Source of the DNA: a bacterium HR19 | GTDB taxonomy: Bacteria; Calescibacteriota; Calescibacteriia; Calescibacteriales; Calescibacteriaceae | Direction of reading: 5' to 3' | Assembly (NCBI GenBank): GCA_002898315.1 | Contig: BEHV01000003.1 | Coordinates: 62,001 to 126,000, forward strand | DNA length: 64,000 nt | Shown: positions 1 to 9,921 of the stretch, one piece after another | Position numbering within the stretch: the stretch's first letter is position 1 | Layout: the number at the start of each line of letters is the position of its first letter | Program-made: the position numbers and the translations under genes | The notes under the pieces: generated by a model | What the model was told of the DNA's origin: nothing | Seen by the model: the letters and a program-made list of their open reading frames with translations, nothing else | Database searches by the model: none

Positions 1-3000
1 ACATAAATTGGCTTACCTTCTATGATATTATTTACAGTTCTCTCTCTTCCTGTCATATCGTCTGATTTTACGGTTAGCATTTCTTGCAGAGTGTATGCCG
101 CACCGTATGCTTCAAGCGCCCACACCTCCATTTCACCAAACCTTTGTCCTCCGCCTCTTGATTTACCACCAAGGGGTTGCTGGGTTATCAGAGAATAGGG
201 TCCCGTAGCTCTCGCGTGAATTTTATCCTCAACCATATGAACAAGTTTCATAATGTACATATACCCAACGGCAACAGGCTGATCAAACTCCTCTCCTGTT
301 CTGCCATCGCGTAATCTTACTGAGAAAGATTCTGGAATTCCCAATCTCCTCGCAAGTTCCTTTATTTCTTCTTCTTTCACTCCACAAAACGGGGGAACTG
401 CAAACCTGACTCCTAATCTTTCTGCCTCACGAACAAATTTTAGCAGCTCATCTGCTGAAAGAGAATCAACATACTCAAAAAATCGCGAGATTATTCCCGT
501 CCTATCTTCACCATCAGCAAGAATTTCTTTTATCTTCTTCTTCACACTTTCCGAAACATTCCTTATATATTCATCTTGGAGACCTTGAAATGTTTCCGCT
601 ATTCTTTTGCCGAGCTCTTTTGCCACCCATCCGAGCTGGAGCTCAAGGAGCTGTCCTATATTCATTCTTGAAGGTATCCCAAGTGGGCTCAAAATTATAT
701 CTACCGGGGTACCATCTGGCAAAAACGGCATATCTTCCTGTGGTAAGATAACCGATACGACTCCCTTGTTCCCGTGCCTTCCGGAAAGTTTATCTCCAAC
801 CTGTATCTTCCTCTTTGACGTTACCATTATTCTTATCCTTTTGAGAACTCCCGGAGGAAGTTCTTCACCTTTCCTAACCTCAGATATCTTTTCCTCAAAA
901 ATCTTTTTGATCAGCTCTTCCTCTTTTTCAAAATCAGCTATTACTCTGTTTATATTCTCAAGAGATTCATCATCTATAATTCCTCTGAGGGATTCAAAGA
1001 ACTTTCTCATGCTTGAGACCTCTTTATATTCTTTCAGCTTTGAAATAAGAGCTTCTATGAACCGAGGAGAGTTTTCAGAAAACTCGTCTTTACCTATCTT
1101 TACAGGAGAGAGTATTTTTATTTTAGAAAGGTGAGGGGAAAGATTGCTCCAGAGTTTTCCTCTCAAAATCTCAACAGCATCTTGCATATCTTTTTTTATC
1201 TTGTTTATCCTCTCTTCTTCTTGTCTTTTTATTCTCTCATCTTTGACAACTCCTTTTTTGTAGTGTACTGAGACAGAAAGGACTATTCCTTTTATATCTG
1301 GCGGGCAACGCAGAGAAGAATCTCTGACATTCTCAACTGTCTTTGCGAAGATAGATTTTATCAATCTCTCCTCGGGAGTGAGTATGACTTCCGGAACGGG
1401 GGTAAGTTTGCCGACGAGAATGTCTCCCGGATTGACGAACGCGCCGACTCTGACCACTCCATCTTCATCAAGGTTTGCCACAAGTTCGGGAGAAACACCG
1501 GGAATATCTCTTGAAAGTTCTTCCGGACCGTACCTTGTTTCTCTGACATCAACAGAGAGTTCTTCTATATGAACTGATGTATATACATCATCGTAGACAA
1601 GTCGTTCTGATATGACTATTGAATCCTCAAAGTTGTATCCTCGCCAGCTCATTATAGCAACAAGGACATTTTTTCCAAGAGAGAGTTCTCCTCCCGCGGT
1701 AGAATGTCCATCTGCAATGACTTCGCCTTTTTTCACTCTCTGCCCGAGACGGACGAGCGGTCTTTGATTTACCGCAGTAGATTGATTTGTTCTTGACCAC
1801 TTTGTCAGAGTATATATATCTGCCATTCCTTTCAGTTCCGGATGTTCAGGGTCATCAATTTCAACAACTATTCTTTCTGAGTCAACGTACTTTACTATAC
1901 CCGAGTGGCGAGCGACAACAACGGCAAGAGCGTTTTTAGCGACCTCTTTCTCATGACCCACTCCCACAAGCGGAGGTTCTGTAAAAAGAAGTGGAACCGC
2001 CTGCCTCTGCATGTTAGAACCCATAAGAGCTCTGTTGGAATCATCATGTTCAAAGAAAGGTATCAACGAAGCAGAGACACCAAGTATCTGGAAAGGAACA
2101 GCATCAATATACCTCACTTCTTCTCTTCTCACAAGGCGTATTTCTGAACCAACTCTACAAGGAACCATATCTGGAACTATTCTGCCACTACTATCAACTT
2201 CTGTACCGTATGGAGCAATAGGATATTTCTCTTCATCAAGAGCAGAAAGATACTCAACTTTATCTGTCACATATCCATTCTCAACTTTACGGAACGGAGA
2301 TTGAATCAATCCCAGTTCATCTATCTTTGAAAATATCGCAAGAGAAGTTATGAGTCCAACATTCTGTCCCTCAGGCGTTTCAACCGGGCATATCTTCCCG
2401 TAATGAGAAGAGTGGACATCTCTCACCTCTATTCCTGCGGTTTCTCTTTTGAGACCTCCCGTTCCAAGAGCCGAAAGCCTTCTTTTGTGTGTGAGCTCAC
2501 TGAGCGGATTTGTATTATCAAGGAACTGAACGAGCTGTCCCATCGCGAAGAACTCTTTTATAGCCGATGCAGCTGGCTTGAAATTCACTATATCTTTCAG
2601 AGTCGTCCTTTCCGGGTCTGCTTGCTGAAGCTTTTCTATTATTGATTTCCTTATCCTTTCAATACCTCTCAAAAGCTCTATCTCAACAAGCTCTCCAACA
2701 GGTCTCACTCTCCTATTTGAAAGGTTATCAACATCGTCAAGAGTCCTGCCGGGTTTGCCCATCCTGAGTTCAAAAAGATATTTTATCGTCTCAAATATAT
2801 CAAGGTATGTTAGACCTTCTGGATACCAATAAGCAGAAAATCTTATACCTCCTTTTTGTCTGGCAATATCTTTGAGTTTCTGAAGGGCTATCTTGCTTAT
2901 ATTTCTTCTTGCGGGAACAACTATCTCTCCGTCATAAGATATATCCTCAACGGGAGCATATTCCAAAAGTTCAAGGTCTGATATAGGAATAAAATCTATA

Positions 3001-4496
3001 CCCTTTTGTTTGAGCTTTTGAATGTGGTGTTCTCTTATTCTTTCTCTTGGATTTATCTTTTCTCCATCACCCAAATCTATCTCTTCCGTTGCGATCTGGA
3101 ACTTCGTTATTCCATCAACTACCTTTTTCTTTATCTTTCCATGCTCGTCTATAATTATTTCAATAGGAATTTCATCAAAACCGAACCTTTTAGCTATTCT
3201 TATTCTCCCAACTCTTGAAAGGTTATATCTTGCAGGGGAAAGGAACATAGCTTTGACATACTCTTGAACAACTTTCGGGTCTGTCGGTTCGCCCGGTCTT
3301 GTTCTTCTGAAAAACTCAACAGCAGCTTCTTCCGCAGTTCTGACTTTAAACCTCCTTTCCCTCTCTTTATATGTTCTCACTATTGAACCTGATATGAACA
3401 CATCATCATACCAAACCGTCTCTACTCTCTCTATCCCGCTTTCAGCAAGTTCTCTTATTACTTCTGGCGTCATCTCCTGTCCAACTTTGAAAACCTTACC
3501 ATCTTTTCCTGTATATGTTCTCGCAAGAACGCGAGTTCCGAAAATATCTCTTTTAGATTCTGAAAATTCTTCTTCTGAAACCGGCAGAAAATACTTACCA
3601 TCTATATTCTCAACAACTTCGCTTGACAGAAGATTTTTTATAGAAGAAGGAACAAATCTTGTGTATTTTTGAATCTTTAACTCCGGGTAATCTTGGGATG
3701 CCTTCTGGTATTTCAGGACATCTTGTTTTATCTCTTTGAGAATTTTTATTTTTCCGTCCTGTGGTTTTATAATCAGTTCTTCTTTATCGTATATTTCAAG
3801 CAGGTCTTCAAGTTCAAAACCGATCGCTCTTAAAAATATCCATGCGTTCAATCTCTTTTTCTTCTGTAATCTCACATATAGTATGTCTTTGAGGTCAAAA
3901 TCAAAGTCAATCCACTGTCCTCTTGCGGGAATTATTCTACCTATGGGAACGAACTTTGAAGTTGTTCTTATCTTATATTTATCGTATTCAAAGTAGACAC
4001 CGGGAGATTTATGGAGCTGGCTAACTACAACCTTTTCTGTTCCGTTTATGATGAAAGAGCATTTTTCGGTCATACGAGGTATCTCTCCGAAGTAGACCCA
4101 CTCTTCCTTGATATCTTTTATTTTCTTGTTCTCCTCATCTTCGTAGGTGATAAGTCGCATCTTTACTCTCATTATTGAGGAGTATGTCATTTCTCTTGCC
4201 TTCGCTTCTTCGGGGGTGTACTTCGGCGGAGAAATTTCATAATCAACATACTCTAATCTTTTTCCTTTCACCTCAAACTGCAAAGTTGAAAGGACTCTGT
4301 GAATACCAACATTTTCTCTCTTCTCCGGTGGAACTGACTCTTGCAGGAATCTCTCATAAGATGCTTTCTGAACTCTGAGAAGTTCAGGTATTGAGATAGA
4401 AAAATCTAATTTTCTCGGGAAAAACCTTTCTGTAAGTTCTGTGACAAAATAAGGATATTCCTTTAATGATGTGATAGAAAAGTTATCTTTCTCCAT
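1..4496 (-). CDS. rpoB: DNA-directed RNA polymerase subunit beta (3' end outside window)
   Basis: Beta subunit of RNA polymerase, forming the catalytic cleft with beta'. The ATG at 4494-4496 follows an AAGGAG site, and one open frame runs to the window edge. The last visible residues, EGKPIY, lie near the usual C-terminus, so only a few dozen residues are missing. The rifampicin-binding region on the complement of about 2460-2560 reads NPLSELTHKRRLSALG, with the Asp, His and Ser normally seen in sensitive enzymes. The fork region and the SSHYGKICPVETPEG segment are also clear. It lies 116 bp downstream of rplL on the same strand, the usual rplL-rpoB order. rpoC would be expected beyond position 1. 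Confidence 0.98.
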   Translation of the reverse strand, partial: MEKDNFSITSLKEYPYFVTELTERFFPRKLDFSISIPELLRVQKASYERFLQESVPPEKRENVGIHRVLSTLQFEVKGKRLEYVDYEISPPKYTPEEAKAREMTYSSIMRVKMRLITYEDEENKKIKDIKEEWVYFGEIPRMTEKCSFIINGTEKVVVSQLHKSPGVYFEYDKYKIRTTSKFVPIGRIIPARGQWIDFDFDLKDILYVRLQKKKRLNAWIFLRAIGFELEDLLEIYDKEELIIKPQDGKIKILKEIKQDVLKYQKASQDYPELKIQKYTRFVPSSIKNLLSSEVVENIDGKYFLPVSEEEFSESKRDIFGTRVLARTYTGKDGKVFKVGQEMTPEVIRELAESGIERVETVWYDDVFISGSIVRTYKERERRFKVRTAEEAAVEFFRRTRPGEPTDPKVVQEYVKAMFLSPARYNLSRVGRIRIAKRFGFDEIPIEIIIDEHGKIKKKVVDGITKFQIATEEIDLGDGEKINPRERIREHHIQKLKQKGIDFIPISDLELLEYAPVEDISYDGEIVVPARRNISKIALQKLKDIARQKGGIRFSAYWYPEGLTYLDIFETIKYLFELRMGKPGRTLDDVDNLSNRRVRPVGELVEIELLRGIERIRKSIIEKLQQADPERTTLKDIVNFKPAASAIKEFFAMGQLVQFLDNTNPLSELTHKRRLSALGTGGLKRETAGIEVRDVHSSHYGKICPVETPEGQNVGLITSLAIFSKIDELGLIQSPFRKVENGYVTDKVEYLSALDEEKYPIAPYGTEVDSSGRIVPDMVPCRVGSEIRLVRREEVRYIDAVPFQILGVSASLIPFFEHDDSNRALMGSNMQRQAVPLLFTEPPLVGVGHEKEVAKNALAVVVARHSGIVKYVDSERIVVEIDDPEHPELKGMADIYTLTKWSRTNQSTAVNQRPLVRLGQRVKKGEVIADGHSTAGGELSLGKNVLVAIMSWRGYNFEDSIVISERLVYDDVYTSVHIEELSVDVRETRYGPEELSRDIPGVSPELVANLDEDGVVRVGAFVNPGDILVGKLTPVPEVILTPEERLIKSIFAKTVENVRDSSLRCPPDIKGIVLSVSVHYKKGVVKDERIKRQEEERINKIKKDMQDAVEILRGKLWSNLSPHLSKIKILSPVKIGKDEFSENSPRFIEALISKLKEYKEVSSMRKFFESLRGIIDDESLENINRVIADFEKEEELIKKIFEEKISEVRKGEELPPGVLKRIRIMVTSKRKIQVGDKLSGRHGNKGVVSVILPQEDMPFLPDGTPVDIILSPLGIPSRMNIGQLLELQLGWVAKELGKRIAETFQGLQDEYIRNVSESVKKKIKEILADGEDRTGIISRFFEYVDSLSADELLKFVREAERLGVRFAVPPFCGVKEEEIKELARRLGIPESFSVRLRDGRTGEEFDQPVAVGYMYIMKLVHMVEDKIHARATGPYSLITQQPLGGKSRGGGQRFGEMEVWALEAYGAAYTLQEMLTVKSDDMTGRERTVNNIIEGKPIY

Positions 4497-4612
4497 AACT
4501 TTCTCCTTCAAATGCAATAAATCAAATTAAATGAAGTAAAACAAGGGTTTAAAATATTAATTTTTTCAGAAAAATTTTACCAAAAAACAGAAAAAAGTTA
4601 GATTTTATGTTT

Positions 4613-5062
4613 TCAGACAGCGGTAATTTCAACTTTCGCTCCCACCTTCTCAAACCTCTCTTTTATTTCTTTTGCTTCCGCTTCTGTCGCATCTTCTTTA
4701 ATCGTTTTCGGAAGCGACTCAACAAAATCTTTCGCTTCTTTTATGTTCAGATTAGGTAAAATAGCCCTTACCTCTTTTATAACCTGCAGTTTGTTCGGAC
4801 CTGCGTCTTTGAGTACCACCTTGAATTTTGCTTCTTTCTTCGCTTGCTCCTCAGCTCCTTGTGCCTGTGCGGGTGCCGGACCAGCTCCTGCTGCTGTAAC
4901 GGGAGCGGCAATAGGAACCCCTGAAATTCCGAAAACCTTCTCCAGCGCCTTGACAAGCTGAACAAGCTCAATAACGCTCAACGATTTTATCCCCTCAATG
5001 ATTGACTTGACTTTTTCTGAAAGCTCTGCTTCAACTTCTGCCAAACTCTTTTCCTCAGCCAT
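4613..5062 (-). CDS. rplL: 50S ribosomal protein L7/L12
   Basis: Stalk protein that recruits translation GTPases to the ribosome. It has 149 residues, longer than the usual 120-130. The extra length is mainly about 10-15 residues before the N-terminal dimerisation helices (SLSVIELVQLVKALEKVFG). An Ala/Pro/Gly hinge follows at about 52-72, then the C-terminal domain (KFKVVLKDAGPNKLQVIKEV). The usual GLGLKEAK factor-binding segment reads PNLNIKEAK. A strong AAGGAGG lies just before the ATG. The upstream neighbour is a binding-protein gene, not the normally inseparable rplJ. Confidence 0.97.
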   Translation of the reverse strand: MAEEKSLAEVEAELSEKVKSIIEGIKSLSVIELVQLVKALEKVFGISGVPIAAPVTAAGAGPAPAQAQGAEEQAKKEAKFKVVLKDAGPNKLQVIKEVRAILPNLNIKEAKDFVESLPKTIKEDATEAEAKEIKERFEKVGAKVEITAV

Positions 5063-5169
5063 AATTTCTCCCTCCTTTCAAAAACGTTCTTCAATTTTTA
5101 TGATAAATTCTGCAATTTTCACAAAAAACAAAAAAATTCACTTTGATTTGTAAAACAAAGCGAGCGGGT

Positions 5170-6387
5170 TCAAAAGAGCGGTTCAAGAAACTTGACCGGT
5201 TTTATCTCTTCGTATTTTCCGTCTTTACTTACTTTCCATATCGCAAGAACATTCGCTCCGTGTCTCCTATCTTTACCGAAAGTGATAGGAAAACCAACAG
5301 GTGTCTCAAAATTTTTCATTCCCTCAAGCGCTTGAATGAGTTTTTCTCTTGTCGGCTCTTTTCCTGTCCTCAAAAGCGCTTCCTCAACAACCATACCCAT
5401 CAAAATCCCATAAAGCGTAAGAAAAGGTGTCTTTGAAAGGTCGGGATTATATTTCACAACCTCATCAAATATTTTTTTAGATTCAGGATAAAGCTGAGGA
5501 AGTTTTATAACTCCTCCCACATAAGCTCCATCCCAGAGGTCTCCGCCAAGCTGAATCATAACAGGGTCAGCAAGAGGGAAAGAAGCGATGATTTTCGGTT
5601 TTACTCCTATTTCAGCGAGCTTTTTCACAAAAGAGCCAGCTTGACGCGGGTTTGAGTATATTATAACGGTATCGGCACCTGAATCCTTCACCTTCTGAGC
5701 ATGAACAGAAAAATCGGTATCTTGTAGCTCGTGAGAGATTTCAGCCACCACCTTATCTTTTGCAACTTCTTTGACACCTTTCAAACCGTTCTCTCCGTAG
5801 TCATCGTTCTGATAAAAAACCGCTATCTTCTGACTTTTCAAATCGTTCAGAGCAAAGTTGGCATACTCCTTACCTTCAAGATAGTAATCTGTATAAACAA
5901 CAAAAAAGTATCTCAGTTTTTCCTTGGGGTAACCCACCCACATTCTCACATTTCCAAGTGGCATTATGGTTGGGACTTTCTTTTCAGCGACGAGGTCTCT
6001 ATTGGCAGAAACATTTGCGGTTCCCAAAAGCCCAGCGAAGGCAAAGACCTTGTTGTGCAGTTCTTCTATGTTTGCTCTCATACGAGCAGGAACATAACCA
6101 TCATCACGAGCGAGCAGTTCTATCTTTCTTCCGTGAACTCCGCCTTTTTTTTCATTGACATACTTGAAGTATGTTTCCATAGCTTTTGCTACAATTCCCC
6201 AAGAAGCAGCGGGACCAGAAAACGGCATACTTGTTCCAATATATATCTTATCTTTCTCAACCCCAACCTCAGCTGATGCAGAAGTGGGAATTTGAACGAA
6301 AACCAAAGATAAAGCGAGAAAGAAAGAAAGCAAAAACGATGAAAACCCTCTTACTTTGTTCTGCCTTACTATGCCTACTTTCATCAT
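5170..6387 (-). CDS. Periplasmic binding protein of branched-chain amino acid ABC type
   Basis: Type-I periplasmic ligand-binding protein (Peripla_BP_6/LivK family), about 405 residues. It opens with a basic n-region and a hydrophobic stretch ending near TSASA, a plausible Sec signal cleavage site. The mature protein begins KDKIYIGTSMPFSGPAA, typical of the family, with two lobes and FYQNDDYGENGLKG mid-protein. I chose the ATG at 6387 because GGAGG lies 8 nt before it; an in-frame GTG at 6408 would sit before that site. No permease or ATPase genes are adjacent, so the ligand is unknown and it may serve a distant transporter. Confidence 0.85.
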   Translation of the reverse strand: MMKVGIVRQNKVRGFSSFLLSFFLALSLVFVQIPTSASAEVGVEKDKIYIGTSMPFSGPAASWGIVAKAMETYFKYVNEKKGGVHGRKIELLARDDGYVPARMRANIEELHNKVFAFAGLLGTANVSANRDLVAEKKVPTIMPLGNVRMWVGYPKEKLRYFFVVYTDYYLEGKEYANFALNDLKSQKIAVFYQNDDYGENGLKGVKEVAKDKVVAEISHELQDTDFSVHAQKVKDSGADTVIIYSNPRQAGSFVKKLAEIGVKPKIIASFPLADPVMIQLGGDLWDGAYVGGVIKLPQLYPESKKIFDEVVKYNPDLSKTPFLTLYGILMGMVVEEALLRTGKEPTREKLIQALEGMKNFETPVGFPITFGKDRRHGANVLAIWKVSKDGKYEEIKPVKFLEPLF

Positions 6388-6471
6388 CTTTTTCACCTCC
6401 TTTTTCACGAGTTCTTTCAGTTCATAATATTAATAATTTTGGGGAAATTTTTGTTGTTGCTCTGACGCTTT

Positions 6472-7710
6472 TTATGTTATCCACAAACTCAAAATAAAGA
6501 CAGCTGTTTTTGACTCAAACTTTTCAAGGTTTTCAGCAAAACTTTTGAGAGAGAGGATGTCAAGAAAAATCACCTCTGGCTTAAAATTTTTTTGTTCAAG
6601 GAAATTCTTTGCTCTTATAAAGTGTGAAGGTACAACGAAAGTCGCAACAATACTTCTCAAACTTTTTCTTCCCAAACACTCCTGTAAAATCTCCTCTATT
6701 TTTTCTCCTCCACCGCCTATGAAGACCGCCGTTGGGTCGGGTAGCTCTTTTAGTATTTGGGGAGCGGTGCCAAAAACGACTTCAAGGTTATAAGCTCTAA
6801 ACTTTCTCGCATTCTCTTTTATTATCGGGATGAGTTCTTGCCTTTTTTCTATTGAGAAAACCTTTCCTTTTCTTGCGAGCAGAGCACATTCTACCGAAAC
6901 CGAACCAGAACCACCACCTATATCCCACACAAGAGAGTTTTCTGTCAATCTCATTTTAGAGATAGCTATGGCTCTGATTTCTGAGCGAGTTATCAATCCG
7001 CTCTTTATACCCTCTCCTCTGTACCGCAAGAAAGCTTCATCTTTTATGCCTATGAAAAACTCTCTTTCTTTCTTCTCTTTTATTATTATCACGACATTAA
7101 GAGGAGAGAAATCGTACTTTTGAGCTTCTTCGGGAGCAATATCTAAAATTCTTTCATTCTCTCCACCTATATTTTCAAGCACATAAAATTTTTTCACTTT
7201 TATATCATTTTTTGTGAGAAATTCAGCTATAATTTTTGGGTCATCTTTCCCAGAAGTGAGAAAAAATATCTTTTCGTTCTCCAAAATATCCCATATAAAA
7301 TCCTCAATTTTATTTGCTTTTGAGTGTATGCTGAGGAGTTTTGCATCCTCCCAGCTCTCTTTTATCTTCGCAAATGCGAGTTGCAGAGAAGAAAGGTTAG
7401 GAAAAATCTCACATTTATCTTTCCCGAACCTATCAATTATCCTTTTTGCAAGTCCATAAAAAAGAGGGTCCCCAGAGTTAAGAACTACAACGCGCTTTCC
7501 GGCTTTGAATAACTCTTCAATATCTTTCAGAACCGAATCTAAATCCGCACCTATGATTATTTTCTCTTTGTTTTGTATAGCATTTTCAAGGAGTTTGAGA
7601 TGTCTTTTTCCTCCTGCTATTACATCTGCTTTCAGTATTTCATCAATGACCTTGCGAGAAAGCCCCTCAGCTCCGTCTTCATTTATTCCAGCTATGAGAA
7701 TTTTGTTCAT
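6472..7710 (-). CDS. cobL: Precorrin-6Y C5,15-methyltransferase (decarboxylating), CbiE-CbiT fusion
   Basis: Corrin-ring enzyme of cobalamin synthesis that methylates C5 and C15 and decarboxylates the C12 acetate. The N-terminal half is a CbiE-type tetrapyrrole methylase (VLNSGDPLFYGLAKRI). The C-terminal half, from about residue 235, is a CbiT-type SAM methyltransferase with WDIGGGSGSVSVE as the SAM loop. About 412 residues matches fused CobL. I prefer the ATG at 7710 over an upstream in-frame TTG at 7719. No other corrin-ring genes are nearby, so the rest of the pathway would be elsewhere. The only other cobalamin gene here is the adenosyltransferase at 54222-54866. Confidence 0.9.
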   Translation of the reverse strand: MNKILIAGINEDGAEGLSRKVIDEILKADVIAGGKRHLKLLENAIQNKEKIIIGADLDSVLKDIEELFKAGKRVVVLNSGDPLFYGLAKRIIDRFGKDKCEIFPNLSSLQLAFAKIKESWEDAKLLSIHSKANKIEDFIWDILENEKIFFLTSGKDDPKIIAEFLTKNDIKVKKFYVLENIGGENERILDIAPEEAQKYDFSPLNVVIIIKEKKEREFFIGIKDEAFLRYRGEGIKSGLITRSEIRAIAISKMRLTENSLVWDIGGGSGSVSVECALLARKGKVFSIEKRQELIPIIKENARKFRAYNLEVVFGTAPQILKELPDPTAVFIGGGGEKIEEILQECLGRKSLRSIVATFVVPSHFIRAKNFLEQKNFKPEVIFLDILSLKSFAENLEKFESKTAVFILSLWIT

Positions 7711-7784
7711 CTTGCACAACCTAAAATCAATAAATTAAGAGTTAGCATCAACTTGAAATTTAAATAAAAATCCCCGGTCTGTTT

Positions 7785-8237
7785 TCAAAATATTCTTTTT
7801 GAGTCAATAAGAATCGTGACGGGACCGTAGTTCACAAGATAGACATCCATCATAGCTCCGAACACACCTTTTTTTATTTCTTTTCCGAGTTCAGATGAGA
7901 GAGCTTCGCAGAATTTCAAATAAAATTTTTCAGCAACGCTTTTTGGAGCGGAATCTTCAAAAGATGGTCTATTTCCCCATCTCACATCACCGTAAAGTGT
8001 AAATTGAGATACAACGAGAGCGTCTCCTCCAATATCTTTTAGAGATAGATTCATTTTGCCCGAGGTATCTTCAAAAACGCGCAGATTTGCAACTCTTTTC
8101 ACAATGTATAAAACATCTTGCTCGGTATCGTCTTTTGATATTCCAAGAAGTATCAGGAGACCTAGCCCAATCTTTGATACCTCGTTCCCATCTACAAGCA
8201 CCTTTGCTTCTTTAACTCTCTGTACAACCGCTCTCAC
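7785..8237 (-). CDS. dtd: D-aminoacyl-tRNA deacylase
   Basis: Hydrolyses D-amino acids and glycine mis-attached to tRNA. The full-length 150-residue protein has both signature motifs: SQFTLYGD at about residues 78-85 and NYGPVTILIDS near the C-terminus, the region that carries the cross-subunit Gly-Pro. The start is GTG. Its upstream sequence lacks a Shine-Dalgarno site, but a perfect TATAAT on the same strand (8246-8251) ends 8 nt before the GTG, so the mRNA is probably leaderless. Confidence 0.95.
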   Translation of the reverse strand: MRAVVQRVKEAKVLVDGNEVSKIGLGLLILLGISKDDTEQDVLYIVKRVANLRVFEDTSGKMNLSLKDIGGDALVVSQFTLYGDVRWGNRPSFEDSAPKSVAEKFYLKFCEALSSELGKEIKKGVFGAMMDVYLVNYGPVTILIDSKRIF

Positions 8238-8245
8238 TGAATTAA

Positions 8246-8251
8246 ATTATA
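8246..8251 (-). promoter_or_regulatory. Consensus -10 box directly upstream of dtd
   Basis: The minus strand reads TATAAT with 8 nt between its last base and the GTG start of dtd. Transcription would therefore begin at or next to the start codon. No convincing -35 element is visible. Confidence 0.55.
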
Positions 8252-8316
8252 AAAACAAAAAAATCAAAAATTTTGTGTTCTGATTCAACCTATACAGATA
8301 TGAAAGTCGTCTTCCA

Positions 8317-9921
8317 TCAGAACTTTTCAGAAGACGGTTGAGTTCTATATTTACCCGGGAAAACCTCATAAACTACCGCAGATATGAAAGAGAGCATAAT
8401 TCCCAAGATGAATATGACGGGAGCGAAAGGTATCGGAGGGTCAAGATAAGGTTTTGTTCCAACCCTTGCGGAAGCCAAAAATCCAACTATCATAAGGATA
8501 AATCCCAAAAGTAAAGTTAAAACAAAAGCAAACCTCCTCAAAAGCAAAGTTGTTCCGTATTCCGTTCTCTCAAGATTTTCTTCTTCTGGCTCTTCCCTTA
8601 TTCCCGCAGTATCAAGAGGAATAATAGGAAAAATCTTAGCAAAGATAATGTAAAGAAGGATTCCAAAACCAACCAACCCCAAAATAATGCCAATCTCCAC
8701 GGGTGAGATATGATATGAACCTTCTGGGTAAGCAAGATAAAATCCGTGAGTTTGGGAAGGAACAACAATAATGAATCTTTTGGAAACCGCAGCGACATTC
8801 ACCAGCAATGAGCTCAGTAAATTTATCCATATAAAAGTTTTTCCACTGACAAACTGATAGAATAACATAACGAAGGAAACAAGAAGGCATACAACGGTAG
8901 TCCAGAAAGGAATAGCATAAGGACCAAAAGCGATCGCGTGAGCTACTTCTCTCTCTTTACGGGGGGCTGCGTAGTTTGCAGTAAGTTCTTCAACTATCAT
9001 AAAGTATATATATGTTATTGTGAGTATCATAAGCATAGTGCCAAGTGTTCTGAAAGCTTTTTCTGTTATAACATCTTCAAGTTTGTAAATTTTTCTTCTG
9101 AGGAGATATGCTATTATTACGAGCATACCTGTTCCGGAAATTCCCGCCATTATAACAAATCCCGGCGCCTGAAGCGCAGAAAACCAACCCGGTCTCCCTG
9201 CCTGAATACCAAATATAAAACCAAGCGTTGAATGAGCAGTAACAAGCAAGGGAAGAATGAATATAGCTAACCAGAAGCTTGAGTAGGAATGTCTGAGATA
9301 ATCATCTGTTTTCCCCGAAAATCCAAGAGCCAAGATTTTGTAGAAAATCCTCAAAAACCCACGCGATCTTGAAGCCATAAACCATGCATCAGCTCTCGCC
9401 GAAAGATAAAAATAGACCAAACTGGCAAAAAGATAACCAGCAATAACCATCGTAAATGTTCCAAACATAGGAGACATAACCCTTGCGTAGCGAGGCAGGT
9501 TAAGGAGAGCATAAAGCACCCTTCCCTGATCAGCAAGGACACTCATCGCTCCAAGAATAAGAGAAATTATCGTAAGAAGCTCAGCAGGGCGTGTAAGCGG
9601 TCTTAATTCCTTCATCCCAAAAATTCTCGTAAGAGCAGAAATAGTTATTCCAGCAAAACTAATACCAATGAAATAAATAATAAAAACAACATAAAGTCCC
9701 CATGAAACACCACCATACCCCGGGGTCCGCAATCCAGTAACTATATCTCCATACTTTTCCTGTTGTGCAAAAGAGATAACACCTATAAGAATGAGAATCA
9801 GAGAGAAGATAACTGCAAGAATCCATCCTATTTTTAATTTCCCTATACTGAAAAAATCAAAAACATCAGAGACCTTATTTTCGCGGTCTTTCCTTATTTT
9901 TTCTCCTTCTCCCACTGCCAT
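8317..9921 (-). CDS. NrfD-family integral membrane quinone-interacting subunit
   Basis: NrfD/PsrC-type membrane protein of about 534 residues with roughly ten hydrophobic segments, the family that exchanges electrons with quinone at the membrane. A charged cytoplasmic N-terminus precedes the first helix (IGWILAVIFSLILILIGVI). Conserved-looking features include YGGVSWGLYVVF and internal charged pairs between helices. It is the last gene of the respiratory operon. Its ATG overlaps the stop of the iron-sulfur gene (TGATG), and an AAGGAGG sits just before, so the two are probably translationally coupled. In Qrc and alternative complex III this subunit follows the iron-sulfur protein in the same way. 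Confidence 0.9.
   Translation of the reverse strand: MAVGEGEKIRKDRENKVSDVFDFFSIGKLKIGWILAVIFSLILILIGVISFAQQEKYGDIVTGLRTPGYGGVSWGLYVVFIIYFIGISFAGITISALTRIFGMKELRPLTRPAELLTIISLILGAMSVLADQGRVLYALLNLPRYARVMSPMFGTFTMVIAGYLFASLVYFYLSARADAWFMASRSRGFLRIFYKILALGFSGKTDDYLRHSYSSFWLAIFILPLLVTAHSTLGFIFGIQAGRPGWFSALQAPGFVIMAGISGTGMLVIIAYLLRRKIYKLEDVITEKAFRTLGTMLMILTITYIYFMIVEELTANYAAPRKEREVAHAIAFGPYAIPFWTTVVCLLVSFVMLFYQFVSGKTFIWINLLSSLLVNVAAVSKRFIIVVPSQTHGFYLAYPEGSYHISPVEIGIILGLVGFGILLYIIFAKIFPIIPLDTAGIREEPEEENLERTEYGTTLLLRRFAFVLTLLLGFILMIVGFLASARVGTKPYLDPPIPFAPVIFILGIMLSFISAVVYEVFPGKYRTQPSSEKF

Noticed and set aside
607-4378. Many plus-strand open frames of 60-180 codons across the first 4.4 kb
   Set aside because: All lie antisense to the intact rpoB frame and have low-complexity Ser/Phe-rich translations typical of the complement of a real gene.
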